From assembly GCA_034434895.1 (NCBI GenBank), contig DAOTYI010000008.1, forward strand, positions 1-6,066: a DNA stretch of 6,066 bases. The letters run 5' to 3'. This document shows, piece by piece, positions 1 through 6,066 of the stretch (within the stretch, counting starts at the first letter, position 1; each line of letters opens with the position of its first letter). A program made the position numbers and the translations under genes. The DNA comes from DAOTXL01 sp034434895. Its GTDB lineage: Bacteria; Chloroflexota; Anaerolineae; JAAYZQ01. Below the pieces are notes generated by a model. That model did not search any database and was not told where the DNA came from. It saw only the letters and a program-made list of their open reading frames with translations.

Positions 1-920
1 TCGGCACACCGGTCAAAGCGGGAAGGGCACCGGTCGGCAAAGCGACAACCCTGGGGTGGGTTGAGCAGGCTGGGGGGGTGGCCTGGGATAAAGTCCGGGT
101 CCTGAGTCGCACGCAACCGGGGCACGCTGGCCAGCAATTTCCTGGAATAGGGGTGCAGCGGCTCGACGAACACCGTGGAGGAATTGCCCACCTCGACAAT
201 CTGACCGGCATACATCACCACCACCCGGTCGGCCAGCTCGCTGGAGGTGGCAATGTCGTGGGTGATCAAGATAAAGCTGATCTGCAGTTCCTGCTTGATC
301 CGTTTCAGGGTGTTAAAGATGTTGGCCTGGGTCAGCACATCCAGCGCCGAGGTCGGCTCATCAAGGACGACCAGGCGTGGCGCGGTGACCAGGGCCATGG
401 CCAGGGCAACCCGTTGCCGCATCCCGCCGCTCAACTCAAAGGCGTAGCGGCGCATAAACTCCACCGGCACGCCCACATGCTGGAACATCTTGGCCGCCTG
501 GTCCAGGGCATCCCCTTTCTTGACGTTATAATGTTCGATCATCGGTTCGGCCACCTGATCGCCGACCCTGAGCACCGGATTCAGCGAGTTCATGGCCGCC
601 TGGGGTACCAGCGACATCTTGACCCAACGCACATCGCGCCGAAACTCCTCATCGGACAGGGCCATCGTTTCGATCCCTTCCAGGTAGACCTTGCCGGAGT
701 AAAGAGCGGTGTTGCGCGGCAGCAGGCGCAGGATGGCCCTGGCCAGTGAAGTTTTGCCGCAGCCCGATTCGCCCAGGATCACGATGGCTTCGTTGTAGTC
801 CAGGTCAAAGCTCACTTCATCCACAGCCTGGACTACCCCCTTGGTCGTGCTAAAATGCAGAGCCAGATCTTCGACCCGTAATAGCTTGCTGTCACCTGTT
901 GGAGCAGTTGCTGCACACAT
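1..920 (-). CDS. dppD: Opp/Dpp-type ABC importer ATP-binding protein, DppD/OppD family (3' end cut by window edge)
   Basis: Cytoplasmic ATPase that would power the two permeases upstream. The 306 visible residues, translated from the reverse strand, begin MCAATAPTGD and contain the full nucleotide-binding set in order: Walker A GESGCGKTS (50-58), Q-loop VPQAAMNSLNPV (Gln107), signature LSGGMRQR (163-170), Walker B RLVVLDEP with Glu188 (182-189), D-loop SALD (191-194) and switch His221 in ITHD. The Opp/Dpp-specific C-terminal region follows (HPYSRKLLASVP, then GCRFADRCPSRFDRC with Cys292, 298 and 305). In this family those cysteines have been linked to an iron-sulfur cluster. The family is usually 320-340 residues, so only a short tail is missing. 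The ATG at 918-920 is secure: an in-frame TGA lies five codons upstream and no other start intervenes. A weak GAGAGG ribosome site sits 11 bases before it. The gene starts 4 bases after the DppC-type stop. The symbol is a family-level label; the transported solute is unknown. Confidence 0.95.
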   Translation of the reverse strand, partial: MCAATAPTGDSKLLRVEDLALHFSTTKGVVQAVDEVSFDLDYNEAIVILGESGCGKTSLARAILRLLPRNTALYSGKVYLEGIETMALSDEEFRRDVRWVKMSLVPQAAMNSLNPVLRVGDQVAEPMIEHYNVKKGDALDQAAKMFQHVGVPVEFMRRYAFELSGGMRQRVALAMALVTAPRLVVLDEPTSALDVLTQANIFNTLKRIKQELQISFILITHDIATSSELADRVVVMYAGQIVEVGNSSTVFVEPLHPYSRKLLASVPRLRATQDPDFIPGHPPSLLNPPQGCRFADRCPSRFDRCA

Positions 921-924
921 GGTC

Positions 925-2280
925 TTATTGACCTCTCAGTCTTGGGTTAAAGATGCGGTCCAGCGAGAAGCCAAGCAAGGCGAAGGCCAGGCCGGCAATG
1001 ATCAGCAGCATGGCCGGTTCGAGCACCCAGTAATACAACCCCTGATACAGGGCGCCGTTGGCCTGCGCATCGCTGATGATCTTCCCCCAGGTCGGCAGGG
1101 AGGGATCCCCCAGGCCCAGCACGGCCAGCGAGGCTTCTAGGAAGACGTAAGAGGGGATGCCGATGACCAGTTGCGGGATGAGCAGGGGGATGATGCGGGG
1201 GGTCAGGTAGGAGAAGATAATGCGCCAGTTGCCTGCCCCGTAGGCCCGGGCCGCATCAATGTAGGCCGACTCCCTGACCTGGAGAAAGATCGAGCGATAG
1301 CTGATAATGCTTGCGCCAAAGATGCTGAGGAGAATGGTAGCCCCCAGGATGACAAAGATGCTGCGTGAGTAAAAGACGCCGATCATGATCAGGATCGGCA
1401 GAAAGGGGAGCACCATGTTCACCTGGGTGATGCGCTGAATAAGCGAATCAACCCAACCGCTGAACCAGGTGCCGATCGCAGCGATGACCATCGTGGTGAC
1501 GGTGGTGCCCAGGGCAGCCAGCAGGCCGAAGGCCAGGGCCACCGGAGTTCCCCACAGCAGCGCCACCCCCAGGTCGCGCCGCAGATGGTCGGTCCCGGCC
1601 AGGCCCGCCAGTTTGCCGTAGATGACCAGTTCGGCATCCAGGTCCGACTCTGGCTCGAAGGTGAAGGCCAGGATCTGGAGCTCATACCGGCCCTTCTCAA
1701 TGGTCAACGTCTTGGCTGCCGGATCCTTCACAAACAACGCTTTGACCGGGGACAGGCCCCCCAGCTTGCGCGTCAATTTGGTATCCTGGCCAAAGGGGTA
1801 GGTCTGACCCTTCTCCACCGACATGTCCGCAATGCGCATCGAACTGCCGTCAGGCTTGATCCAGGTCATGGAGATATGAGGCTTCTTTTCCTGGTACCGG
1901 GAGGTAAAGTAGAGGATCATATCGGCGGCGAACTCGTCGGCCTCGAATTCAATGGGAAAGGTCATGGTGATGACATTCACCTCACCGGTCTGGACCGACT
2001 TGGAGGCCGAACCGTCGGCCGTGCTCAGAGCGATCGTCACCGGCAGCTTGTTCCGGCGCAGCAGGTTGAGCCACACCGGCCCGGCATATTTGGGGTTGCG
2101 GTACCAGATGTCAAGCCCGCTGGTCTGGTCTATCCCGCCTCGCCACAGGCGGATCGCCTCTCTGTACGGGATCTTGATGACGGCATAGATCGCCACCACC
2201 ACCAACAGGAGAATGATCAGCAGGCCGACGACGGCCGACGGGTAGCGGAACAGCTCCCTGAACGTATCTTTGAGCTTCAT
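925..2280 (-). CDS. dppC: Opp/Dpp-type ABC importer permease, DppC family, with large extracytoplasmic insertion
   Basis: Inner-membrane subunit, 451 residues against about 280-310 for ordinary DppC. A first membrane segment (about 13-35) is followed by a long, mostly hydrophilic, beta-rich stretch (about 40-226). The canonical core then resumes at LAGTDHLRRDL (225-237), matching the family's GTDxxGRDxxSR region. About five further membrane segments follow (roughly 240-268, 288-303, 306-325, 361-385, 419-440). The EAA loop that contacts the ATPase is YIDAARAYGAGNWRIIFSYLTPRIIP (340-365, cited by key residues Ala343, Gly348 and Pro361), and the end (GFSLDRIFNPRLRGQ) is typical of DppC. The start codon overlaps the upstream permease stop as ATGA (2277-2280), and an AAGGAAGGG ribosome site lies at 2285-2293, so translation is probably coupled. 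The extra domain faces outward if topology is standard. I do not recognise its fold. Confidence 0.95.
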   Translation of the reverse strand: MKLKDTFRELFRYPSAVVGLLIILLLVVVAIYAVIKIPYREAIRLWRGGIDQTSGLDIWYRNPKYAGPVWLNLLRRNKLPVTIALSTADGSASKSVQTGEVNVITMTFPIEFEADEFAADMILYFTSRYQEKKPHISMTWIKPDGSSMRIADMSVEKGQTYPFGQDTKLTRKLGGLSPVKALFVKDPAAKTLTIEKGRYELQILAFTFEPESDLDAELVIYGKLAGLAGTDHLRRDLGVALLWGTPVALAFGLLAALGTTVTTMVIAAIGTWFSGWVDSLIQRITQVNMVLPFLPILIMIGVFYSRSIFVILGATILLSIFGASIISYRSIFLQVRESAYIDAARAYGAGNWRIIFSYLTPRIIPLLIPQLVIGIPSYVFLEASLAVLGLGDPSLPTWGKIISDAQANGALYQGLYYWVLEPAMLLIIAGLAFALLGFSLDRIFNPRLRGQ

Positions 2281-3422
2281 CCTGCCCTTCCTTGTTCTCC
2301 ACCGACCTTGACGCGGGGGTCAACCAGTGCATAGATAAAATCGAGGAGAAAGATGGTAATGGCCAGCAAATAAGCATAGATCACCGCCTCGCCGACGATC
2401 ACCGGGGTATCGAACAGGCCGATAGCGGTAAACAGTGCCCGTCCAAAGCCTGGCCACTGGAACACCGTCTCAAAAATAGGGGCGCCGGTCCACATGGCGA
2501 TCACCACCAGGGCAAAGTTGGCAATAATCGTCGGCAGGGTGGGCCGCAGGATATAACGACGCTCAATCTCCTTGTCCTGCAGGCCCTTGGCCTTGGCCAT
2601 TTCCACATAGTCCTCGCTGGAATAGATCAGGAAAAAGGTACGCCAGTTATAGATCTGGATCGGCAACGAGGTGATGGTGAGGGCCAGCACCGGCAGGATC
2701 ATATGTTTCAACAGGCTCAGGGCATACAGGACCTTGTTTGCCGGCGGCGGGGCATCCACCATGTGGCCAAAGGGCAGGAGATGCAACAGGGCGGCAAAGA
2801 TCAGGATCAGGAAGATACCATAGAACCATCCCGGCGCGGCGGAGGTGGGGGCCAGCATGACAGAGAGCTTGTCCCAAAAGCTGCCGTACCTGCGCGACAG
2901 GGACAGGGCGATCAAAACACCGGCGAAAAACAGGAGCACGCTGGTTGTCCCGAACAACACCAGCGTGGCCGGCATCCGCTCCAACAGGATATTCTTGACC
3001 ATCTTGGAGCCGCTGTCGCTGGCCATCTGCAGCGCCCGGCCCAGATTGAGGGTCAGGGCGTTTTTCAGATAGATCACGCTGCGGACGATAAACGGCTTAT
3101 CCAGGCCCAGCCGCTTTTCCATGATGGCGTATTGTTCCAGGCGCAACCTGGTCTTTTCCTCCTCGGGCAGGTTCTTGTACTGGGGGTTCATGGCAAAGGC
3201 CTGGTCCACCGCTTCCCGGATCTGACCGCGTTGGATCTTGTCAACGTACCCGCCCATATTGGCGATGATAATGGTCAAATAGACGCCGATCACCACCGTG
3301 ATAAAGAGGTTGATCAGGCGCACAACGGAGTAGCGCGCTACCCGGTTGAGGGTGCTGGTGCCCTCCTTTTTCTTCTCCACGGCCTCCGCTGGAGGTGCGG
3401 CGGCCAGCGTTGCTTCGCTCAT
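2277..3422 (-). CDS. dppB: Opp/Dpp-type ABC importer permease, DppB family
   Basis: Inner-membrane subunit that pairs with the DppC-type permease to form the channel; 381 residues against about 310-340 for the family. The excess includes a cytoplasmic N-terminal extension of about 30 residues with Ala/Pro and a KKKE cluster before the first membrane segment (about 34-55). The outer loop has the usual DppB landmarks: KRLGLDKPF (103-111), like the family's LGLDxP, and LTLNLGRAL, like GDLGxS. Further membrane segments are at about 151-174, 187-213, 236-258, 296-320 and 341-366. The EAA loop runs through DYVEMAKAKGLQDKEIERRY (271-290) to Pro297, and the protein ends with ALVDPRVKVGG, as the family does. 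A strong purine-rich ribosome site (GGGAAGGGGGG, 3428-3438) precedes the ATG by 5 bases, supporting this start. It lies 171 bases downstream of the binding-protein gene and overlaps the next permease by 4 bases. Confidence 0.95.
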   Translation of the reverse strand: MSEATLAAAPPAEAVEKKKEGTSTLNRVARYSVVRLINLFITVVIGVYLTIIIANMGGYVDKIQRGQIREAVDQAFAMNPQYKNLPEEEKTRLRLEQYAIMEKRLGLDKPFIVRSVIYLKNALTLNLGRALQMASDSGSKMVKNILLERMPATLVLFGTTSVLLFFAGVLIALSLSRRYGSFWDKLSVMLAPTSAAPGWFYGIFLILIFAALLHLLPFGHMVDAPPPANKVLYALSLLKHMILPVLALTITSLPIQIYNWRTFFLIYSSEDYVEMAKAKGLQDKEIERRYILRPTLPTIIANFALVVIAMWTGAPIFETVFQWPGFGRALFTAIGLFDTPVIVGEAVIYAYLLAITIFLLDFIYALVDPRVKVGGEQGRAG

Positions 3423-3459
3423 CGGTTCCCCCCTTCCCGCAGGTTCGCTGCCTGGGTTC

Positions 3460-3496
3460 AGCCTGTGGGGGTAGGACAGGCTAAAGTCTGTCCTAC
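3460..3496. repeat. Palindromic intergenic element with two mutually exclusive stems
   Basis: GTAGGACAG (3471-3479) and CTGTCCTAC (3488-3496) form a perfect 9-base-pair inverted repeat around an 8-base loop (GCTAAAGT). A second, overlapping inverted repeat pairs AGCCTGT (3460-3466) with ACAGGCT (3476-3482). Both stems use bases 3476-3479, so only one can form at a time. The GACAGGCT/AGCCTGTC type of palindrome resembles REP-like intergenic units that recur in some bacterial genomes. With one copy in the window, dispersal cannot be shown. Confidence 0.5.
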
Positions 3497-3531
3497 GCGG
3501 GACCCGGGCAGCAGCCCCCTTTTTGTAAGAA

Positions 3532-3570
3532 GCCCGATGGGGCCAGGGCTTGGCTCTGGCCCCACCGGGC
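3532..3570 (-). terminator. Stem-loop after the binding-protein gene; partial terminator or mRNA-stabilising hairpin
   Basis: The arms TGGGGCCAG (3538-3546) and CTGGCCCCA (3556-3564) pair perfectly around a 9-base loop. The stem extends outward past one A/C mismatch through GCCCG (3532-3536) and CGGGC (3566-3570), about 15 base pairs in all. It begins 23 bases after the binding-protein stop codon. In the transcript it is followed by UUCUUAC rather than a clean U-run, so full intrinsic termination is doubtful. Hairpins here commonly protect the 3' end of binding-protein mRNA or give partial read-through, which keeps the binding protein above the permeases. The structure is seen in the sequence; the function is inferred. 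Confidence 0.55.
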
Positions 3571-3593
3571 CACGTCAGGGTGTGCTTACCGGC

Positions 3594-6066
3594 CTACTTG
3601 GTTACGACAAACTCGTAATCCACAATGCCGGGGATGCTCACCAGGTTGGAGGTGACGACCACTTCCAGCTTGTTCGATCCGGCCTGCAGCTTGCCAGTGA
3701 CGTCGGCCGGCAGGGTGATGCCATATTTGCCCTCTTCGATGAGCGTCACTTCGCCCTGGCCGGCCAGAGCACCTGTCGCGTCAAAGACCAGGTACTTGGC
3801 GCCGGCGATCTCCTTGCTGGGGTATGGCTCACCCTCGAAGGTGACAGCCACTTCAAACTTGGCTTCCTCGCCGATCTTGACCTGAGCAGGGCCGGTGACC
3901 TCGATCTCGGGGGTCTTGGGCGTGCCAAAGCCGGCCCAGCGGTTCGCCAGATCGGGGTAGTCCTCGAAGCGGCGCAGGCTCAGCGTCTTTTCCACCGGGA
4001 AGGCCTTGTCCAGCCAGAAGGGACCGGTCCCCAGCCAGAAGTGACCCTGCAGCTTGTACCACTTGGTCAGGTTGGCATAGCGGGCCGCAATCTCCTCCGG
4101 CGTCAGGTAGAGGCTCAGGGTGGGTGTGTAGACCATCCCGCCGGAGGCCGACAGCGCATCCAGCTCACCCTTCAGGATCTCCAGGCTGGGCCCGGCGATG
4201 TAGCTCAGCCACTCCACCCCCTTCTCCCCGGCCTTGTCGGTGGAGAAGGCCAGTTTGCCGTGGGCATCGGCCATGATCCCGATGGCCAGGTTGTGCCAGG
4301 CGCCGGGGCCATAGAAGTAGTAGGGGAACCAGGTCGTCGGTAGCCACTCGGCATCCAGGTAGTAGGTGTCGTCGTAGGTGGTGATGACCAGGGGGTCGGT
4401 GGACTCGATCACGACGCCGCGGAAGTGGGACAGGAAGACATTGGTGATCTGGTCGGCAAAGGCCGGGTCGTAGATGGCGCTTTCCGGCTTGCCGGGGTCG
4501 AAGGTCATGATCATGCGCATGATAAAGTCGGCCATCGTGATCGGGCTGCCGTCATGCCACTTGACCGTGGTCCACAGGTCCTTCGGGTAGGTGACCGTGC
4601 ACTTGGTGTTGGCTTCCAGGGTCGGGGTGGGCATGTCACCCGCCTTGATGAAGGTCTGGGTCGTGGCATCCCAGTCGGCCCAGGCATCCGCCGGGACCTC
4701 GATCTTGGGGGCGAAGCTCAGGTCGATCCAGTCCAGGGTCTTGGCCACCGGCAGGCCCTCTTTGACCACGCACTCGGCCTTTTCGATGCGCAGCGGCCAG
4801 TACAGGCCGGTGTAGGGGTCGGCGATCGTGCCCTGGTCCGCCGTGGCGCGGATGGGGGTCTGGTCATAGATCCAGTTGCTGCCGGCGATGGGGTTCCAAG
4901 GCTCAACCAGCACACCCGGCTGGGCGATGCGCATCGTCCCACCCTCTTTGTCCTTGAAGCGGATGGTGTAGGGCATCAGGCTGGAACCGGCCACACCGCC
5001 GGCCAGGTCGTAGGCCACCTGCATGTCGGCCCGCTGCGGGGCAAAACTCACCTGGTCAATCAACCAGACGCGGACCGAGTCTTCCATGGACAGGCGCAGT
5101 GCCTTCTTGAACAGCTCGCCGCGCTCCTCCATGTCCTTAAAGTCGTTGATATATAGCTTGCCGGCCACGTCGTCAAACTCGGCCGCGGGAGTGTAGGCCT
5201 GCCACAGCGGCGAGGCCGAGCCACGCTTGGTATAGAAGTAGCCAAAGTTGGTGGCGTCGTCGCGGCTCACCGCGGTGGTGATCCAGCCGCCGGTGTAAAA
5301 GTTCCACCGGCCCTCAGCCGGGTCGCTCTGGACCCAAATGGGCGAGGCTTCGGACCGGGTCTTGTACTGGCGGTCCACGGTAAAGCCCACCGATTCGAGC
5401 TGGCTGGAGACATAGTCGCCGATCTCGCGGCGCTTGTCTTCGGTGCGGATGATGGCGATCAGGGTCACCGGCGCGCCGTTGTACTGCCACTTGCCATCGG
5501 TCCCCAGCGTGGCCCCCATCTCGGTCATGACCTGGGTGATGGCCTCCTTGGCCTTGTCAGGGTTATAGGCATACTTGGCTTCCAGCTCGCGGCACACATC
5601 CACATAGCGAGCATAGTCGGGGAAGAACGAGTTCAGGGTGGTGTACTTGGGCACGGCCAGACCGCCATAGATCTCCTTGGCGATATAGTTGCGGTCAATC
5701 AGCCAGTTCAACGCCTCACGGAACTTGGCCACGCCGAAGGGGTTGATGCGGCCATCGTTGAAGGTGGGGACAGGGTTGGCCGTGATCTCGTTGTACGATC
5801 CCAGGGACGGGGTAGAAGCCAGATTGGGGTCGCTCTTGACCGCCTCATAGACGGTGGGGTCGGCCACGGTGTAGGCATAGATGTCAATGTCGTTGGCCTG
5901 GAGCTGCTTGATCGCCGCCTGGGCGTCGTTCTGCTCGGTAAAGACCAACTGATCCACCCAGGCTCCCTTGCGGGTCACCGGCACCGGCGTGGGGGTTACC
6001 TCGACGACCTGGGTCGCAACGACGGTCTTTTCCACCTCAACAGTCTGGACGACCGTCTCGCCTGGC
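3594..6066 (-). CDS. Extracytoplasmic substrate-binding protein, SBP_bac_5 family with permuted domain order and C-terminal Ig-like domain (5' end cut by window edge)
   Basis: Solute-capture subunit of the importer; 823 residues are visible (numbered from base 6065), against roughly 500-600 for usual family members. The frame stays open to the right edge, so the in-frame GTG at 6033-6035 is probably not the start; a signal peptide and lipobox should lie upstream. Residues 1-31 are a Val/Thr/Glu linker ending TPTPVPVT. Residues 34-368 resemble the normal C-terminal half of SBP_bac_5: VDQLVFTEQNDAQAAIKQL, QANDIDIYAY, FREALNWLIDR (115-125), IYGGLAVPKYTTL, NPDKAKEAI, and an ending near VRVWLIDQVSFAP. 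Residues 375-710 resemble the normal N-terminal half: GGTMRIAQPG (375-384), VKWHDGSPITMADF (501-514), GTGPFWL (679-685) and RRFEDYPD (698-705). Residues about 716-823 form a beta-rich Ig-like domain (PEIEVTGPAQVKIGEEAKF to the C-terminus). The order is therefore permuted. The ligand could be a peptide or an oligosaccharide; the sequence does not decide. Confidence 0.9.
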   Translation of the reverse strand, partial: PGETVVQTVEVEKTVVATQVVEVTPTPVPVTRKGAWVDQLVFTEQNDAQAAIKQLQANDIDIYAYTVADPTVYEAVKSDPNLASTPSLGSYNEITANPVPTFNDGRINPFGVAKFREALNWLIDRNYIAKEIYGGLAVPKYTTLNSFFPDYARYVDVCRELEAKYAYNPDKAKEAITQVMTEMGATLGTDGKWQYNGAPVTLIAIIRTEDKRREIGDYVSSQLESVGFTVDRQYKTRSEASPIWVQSDPAEGRWNFYTGGWITTAVSRDDATNFGYFYTKRGSASPLWQAYTPAAEFDDVAGKLYINDFKDMEERGELFKKALRLSMEDSVRVWLIDQVSFAPQRADMQVAYDLAGGVAGSSLMPYTIRFKDKEGGTMRIAQPGVLVEPWNPIAGSNWIYDQTPIRATADQGTIADPYTGLYWPLRIEKAECVVKEGLPVAKTLDWIDLSFAPKIEVPADAWADWDATTQTFIKAGDMPTPTLEANTKCTVTYPKDLWTTVKWHDGSPITMADFIMRMIMTFDPGKPESAIYDPAFADQITNVFLSHFRGVVIESTDPLVITTYDDTYYLDAEWLPTTWFPYYFYGPGAWHNLAIGIMADAHGKLAFSTDKAGEKGVEWLSYIAGPSLEILKGELDALSASGGMVYTPTLSLYLTPEEIAARYANLTKWYKLQGHFWLGTGPFWLDKAFPVEKTLSLRRFEDYPDLANRWAGFGTPKTPEIEVTGPAQVKIGEEAKFEVAVTFEGEPYPSKEIAGAKYLVFDATGALAGQGEVTLIEEGKYGITLPADVTGKLQAGSNKLEVVVTSNLVSIPGIVDYEFVVTK

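Larger units (their letters stand above)
3423..3593 (-). other. Intergenic spacer between binding-protein and permease genes
   Basis: This 171-base spacer is the only sizeable non-coding stretch in the window. It contains, in transcription order, a 15-base-pair stem-loop just after the binding-protein stop, a short run giving CAAAAAGGGGG, a second palindromic element with a perfect 9-base-pair stem, and the GGGAAGGGGGG ribosome site of the DppB-type gene. I see no convincing -35/-10 promoter in it and no open frame worth calling. The same-strand direction and matched function of the flanking genes suggest one operon with an internal expression step-down. Confidence 0.7.

Noticed and set aside
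78..749. Plus-strand open frame of 223 codons
   Set aside because: It lies entirely antisense to the ATPase gene, which has every expected ABC motif in the minus frame.
1585..2334. Plus-strand open frame of 249 codons
   Set aside because: Antisense shadow of the DppC-type permease with low-complexity Gln/His/Arg composition and no domain.
3509..3526. GGGC-AGCA-GCCC followed by CCTTTTT as a plus-strand terminator
   Set aside because: The stem is only 4 base pairs and no plus-strand gene is present for it to terminate.
3423..3593. Promoter for the permease genes in the spacer
   Set aside because: I looked for spaced -35 and -10 hexamers on the minus strand and found none convincing. The only A/T-rich patch, near CTTTTTGTAAGAAG, lacks both elements.
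2292..4343. Plus-strand open frame of 683 codons
   Set aside because: It runs antisense across the end of the binding-protein gene, the spacer and the DppB-type gene. Its His/Gln/Gly/Asp-rich composition is the usual artefact of GC-rich antisense, it has no recognisable domain, and the minus-strand products are unambiguous.
4425..5156. Plus-strand open frame of 243 codons
   Set aside because: Antisense shadow of the binding-protein gene; Gly/Val/His-rich with no motif.
6033..6035. GTG as start codon of the binding protein
   Set aside because: The frame continues without a stop to the window edge, the upstream residues continue the same linker repeat, and a start here would leave an exported-type protein with no signal peptide.

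Overview
The window is one minus-strand operon segment of a peptide/opine/nickel-type (Opp/Dpp) ABC importer. Read in transcription order, from right to left, it holds: a very large extracytoplasmic substrate-binding protein whose 5' end runs off the right edge (3594-6066); a 171-base spacer with two strong hairpins; a DppB-type permease (2277-3422); a DppC-type permease with an oversized extracytoplasmic insertion (925-2280); and a DppD/OppD-type ATPase whose 3' end runs off the left edge (1-920). The permeases overlap by ATGA and the ATPase starts 4 bases after the second permease stops, so these three are almost certainly co-transcribed and translationally coupled. The partner ATPase (DppF/OppF type) would be expected just beyond the left edge but is not seen.

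The DNA is GC-rich. The binding protein has a Val/Thr/Glu-rich linker ending in Thr-Pro-Thr-Pro before the mature domain. I associate that linker style with lipoprotein binding proteins of Chloroflexota (Anaerolineae, Caldilineae and relatives). The taxonomic call is an inference from style, not from a marker gene.

The most notable point is the binding protein. Its visible sequence has the landmarks of the SBP_bac_5 family in the wrong order. The half that is normally C-terminal comes first, the half that is normally N-terminal (GGTMRIAQPG, VKWHDGSP, GTGPFWL, DYPD) comes second, and an Ig-like beta domain closes the protein. This looks like a circular permutation with a clean breakpoint just after the usual 'NPDYW' position. 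The DppC-type permease carries about 190 residues between its first membrane segment and the conserved GTDxxxRDL motif, where the family usually has a few tens. The two novelties are on the same face of the membrane, so the extra domains may work together in docking.

Working model: the tethered permuted binding protein captures a solute (a peptide, or an oligosaccharide as in some Opp-type sugar importers), delivers it to the DppB/DppC-type channel, and the cytoplasmic ATPases drive uptake. The substrate cannot be read from this sequence. The spacer hairpin directly after the binding-protein gene fits the common pattern in which the binding protein is made in excess over the membrane parts. 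No RNA gene, CRISPR array, insertion sequence or plus-strand gene is supported.
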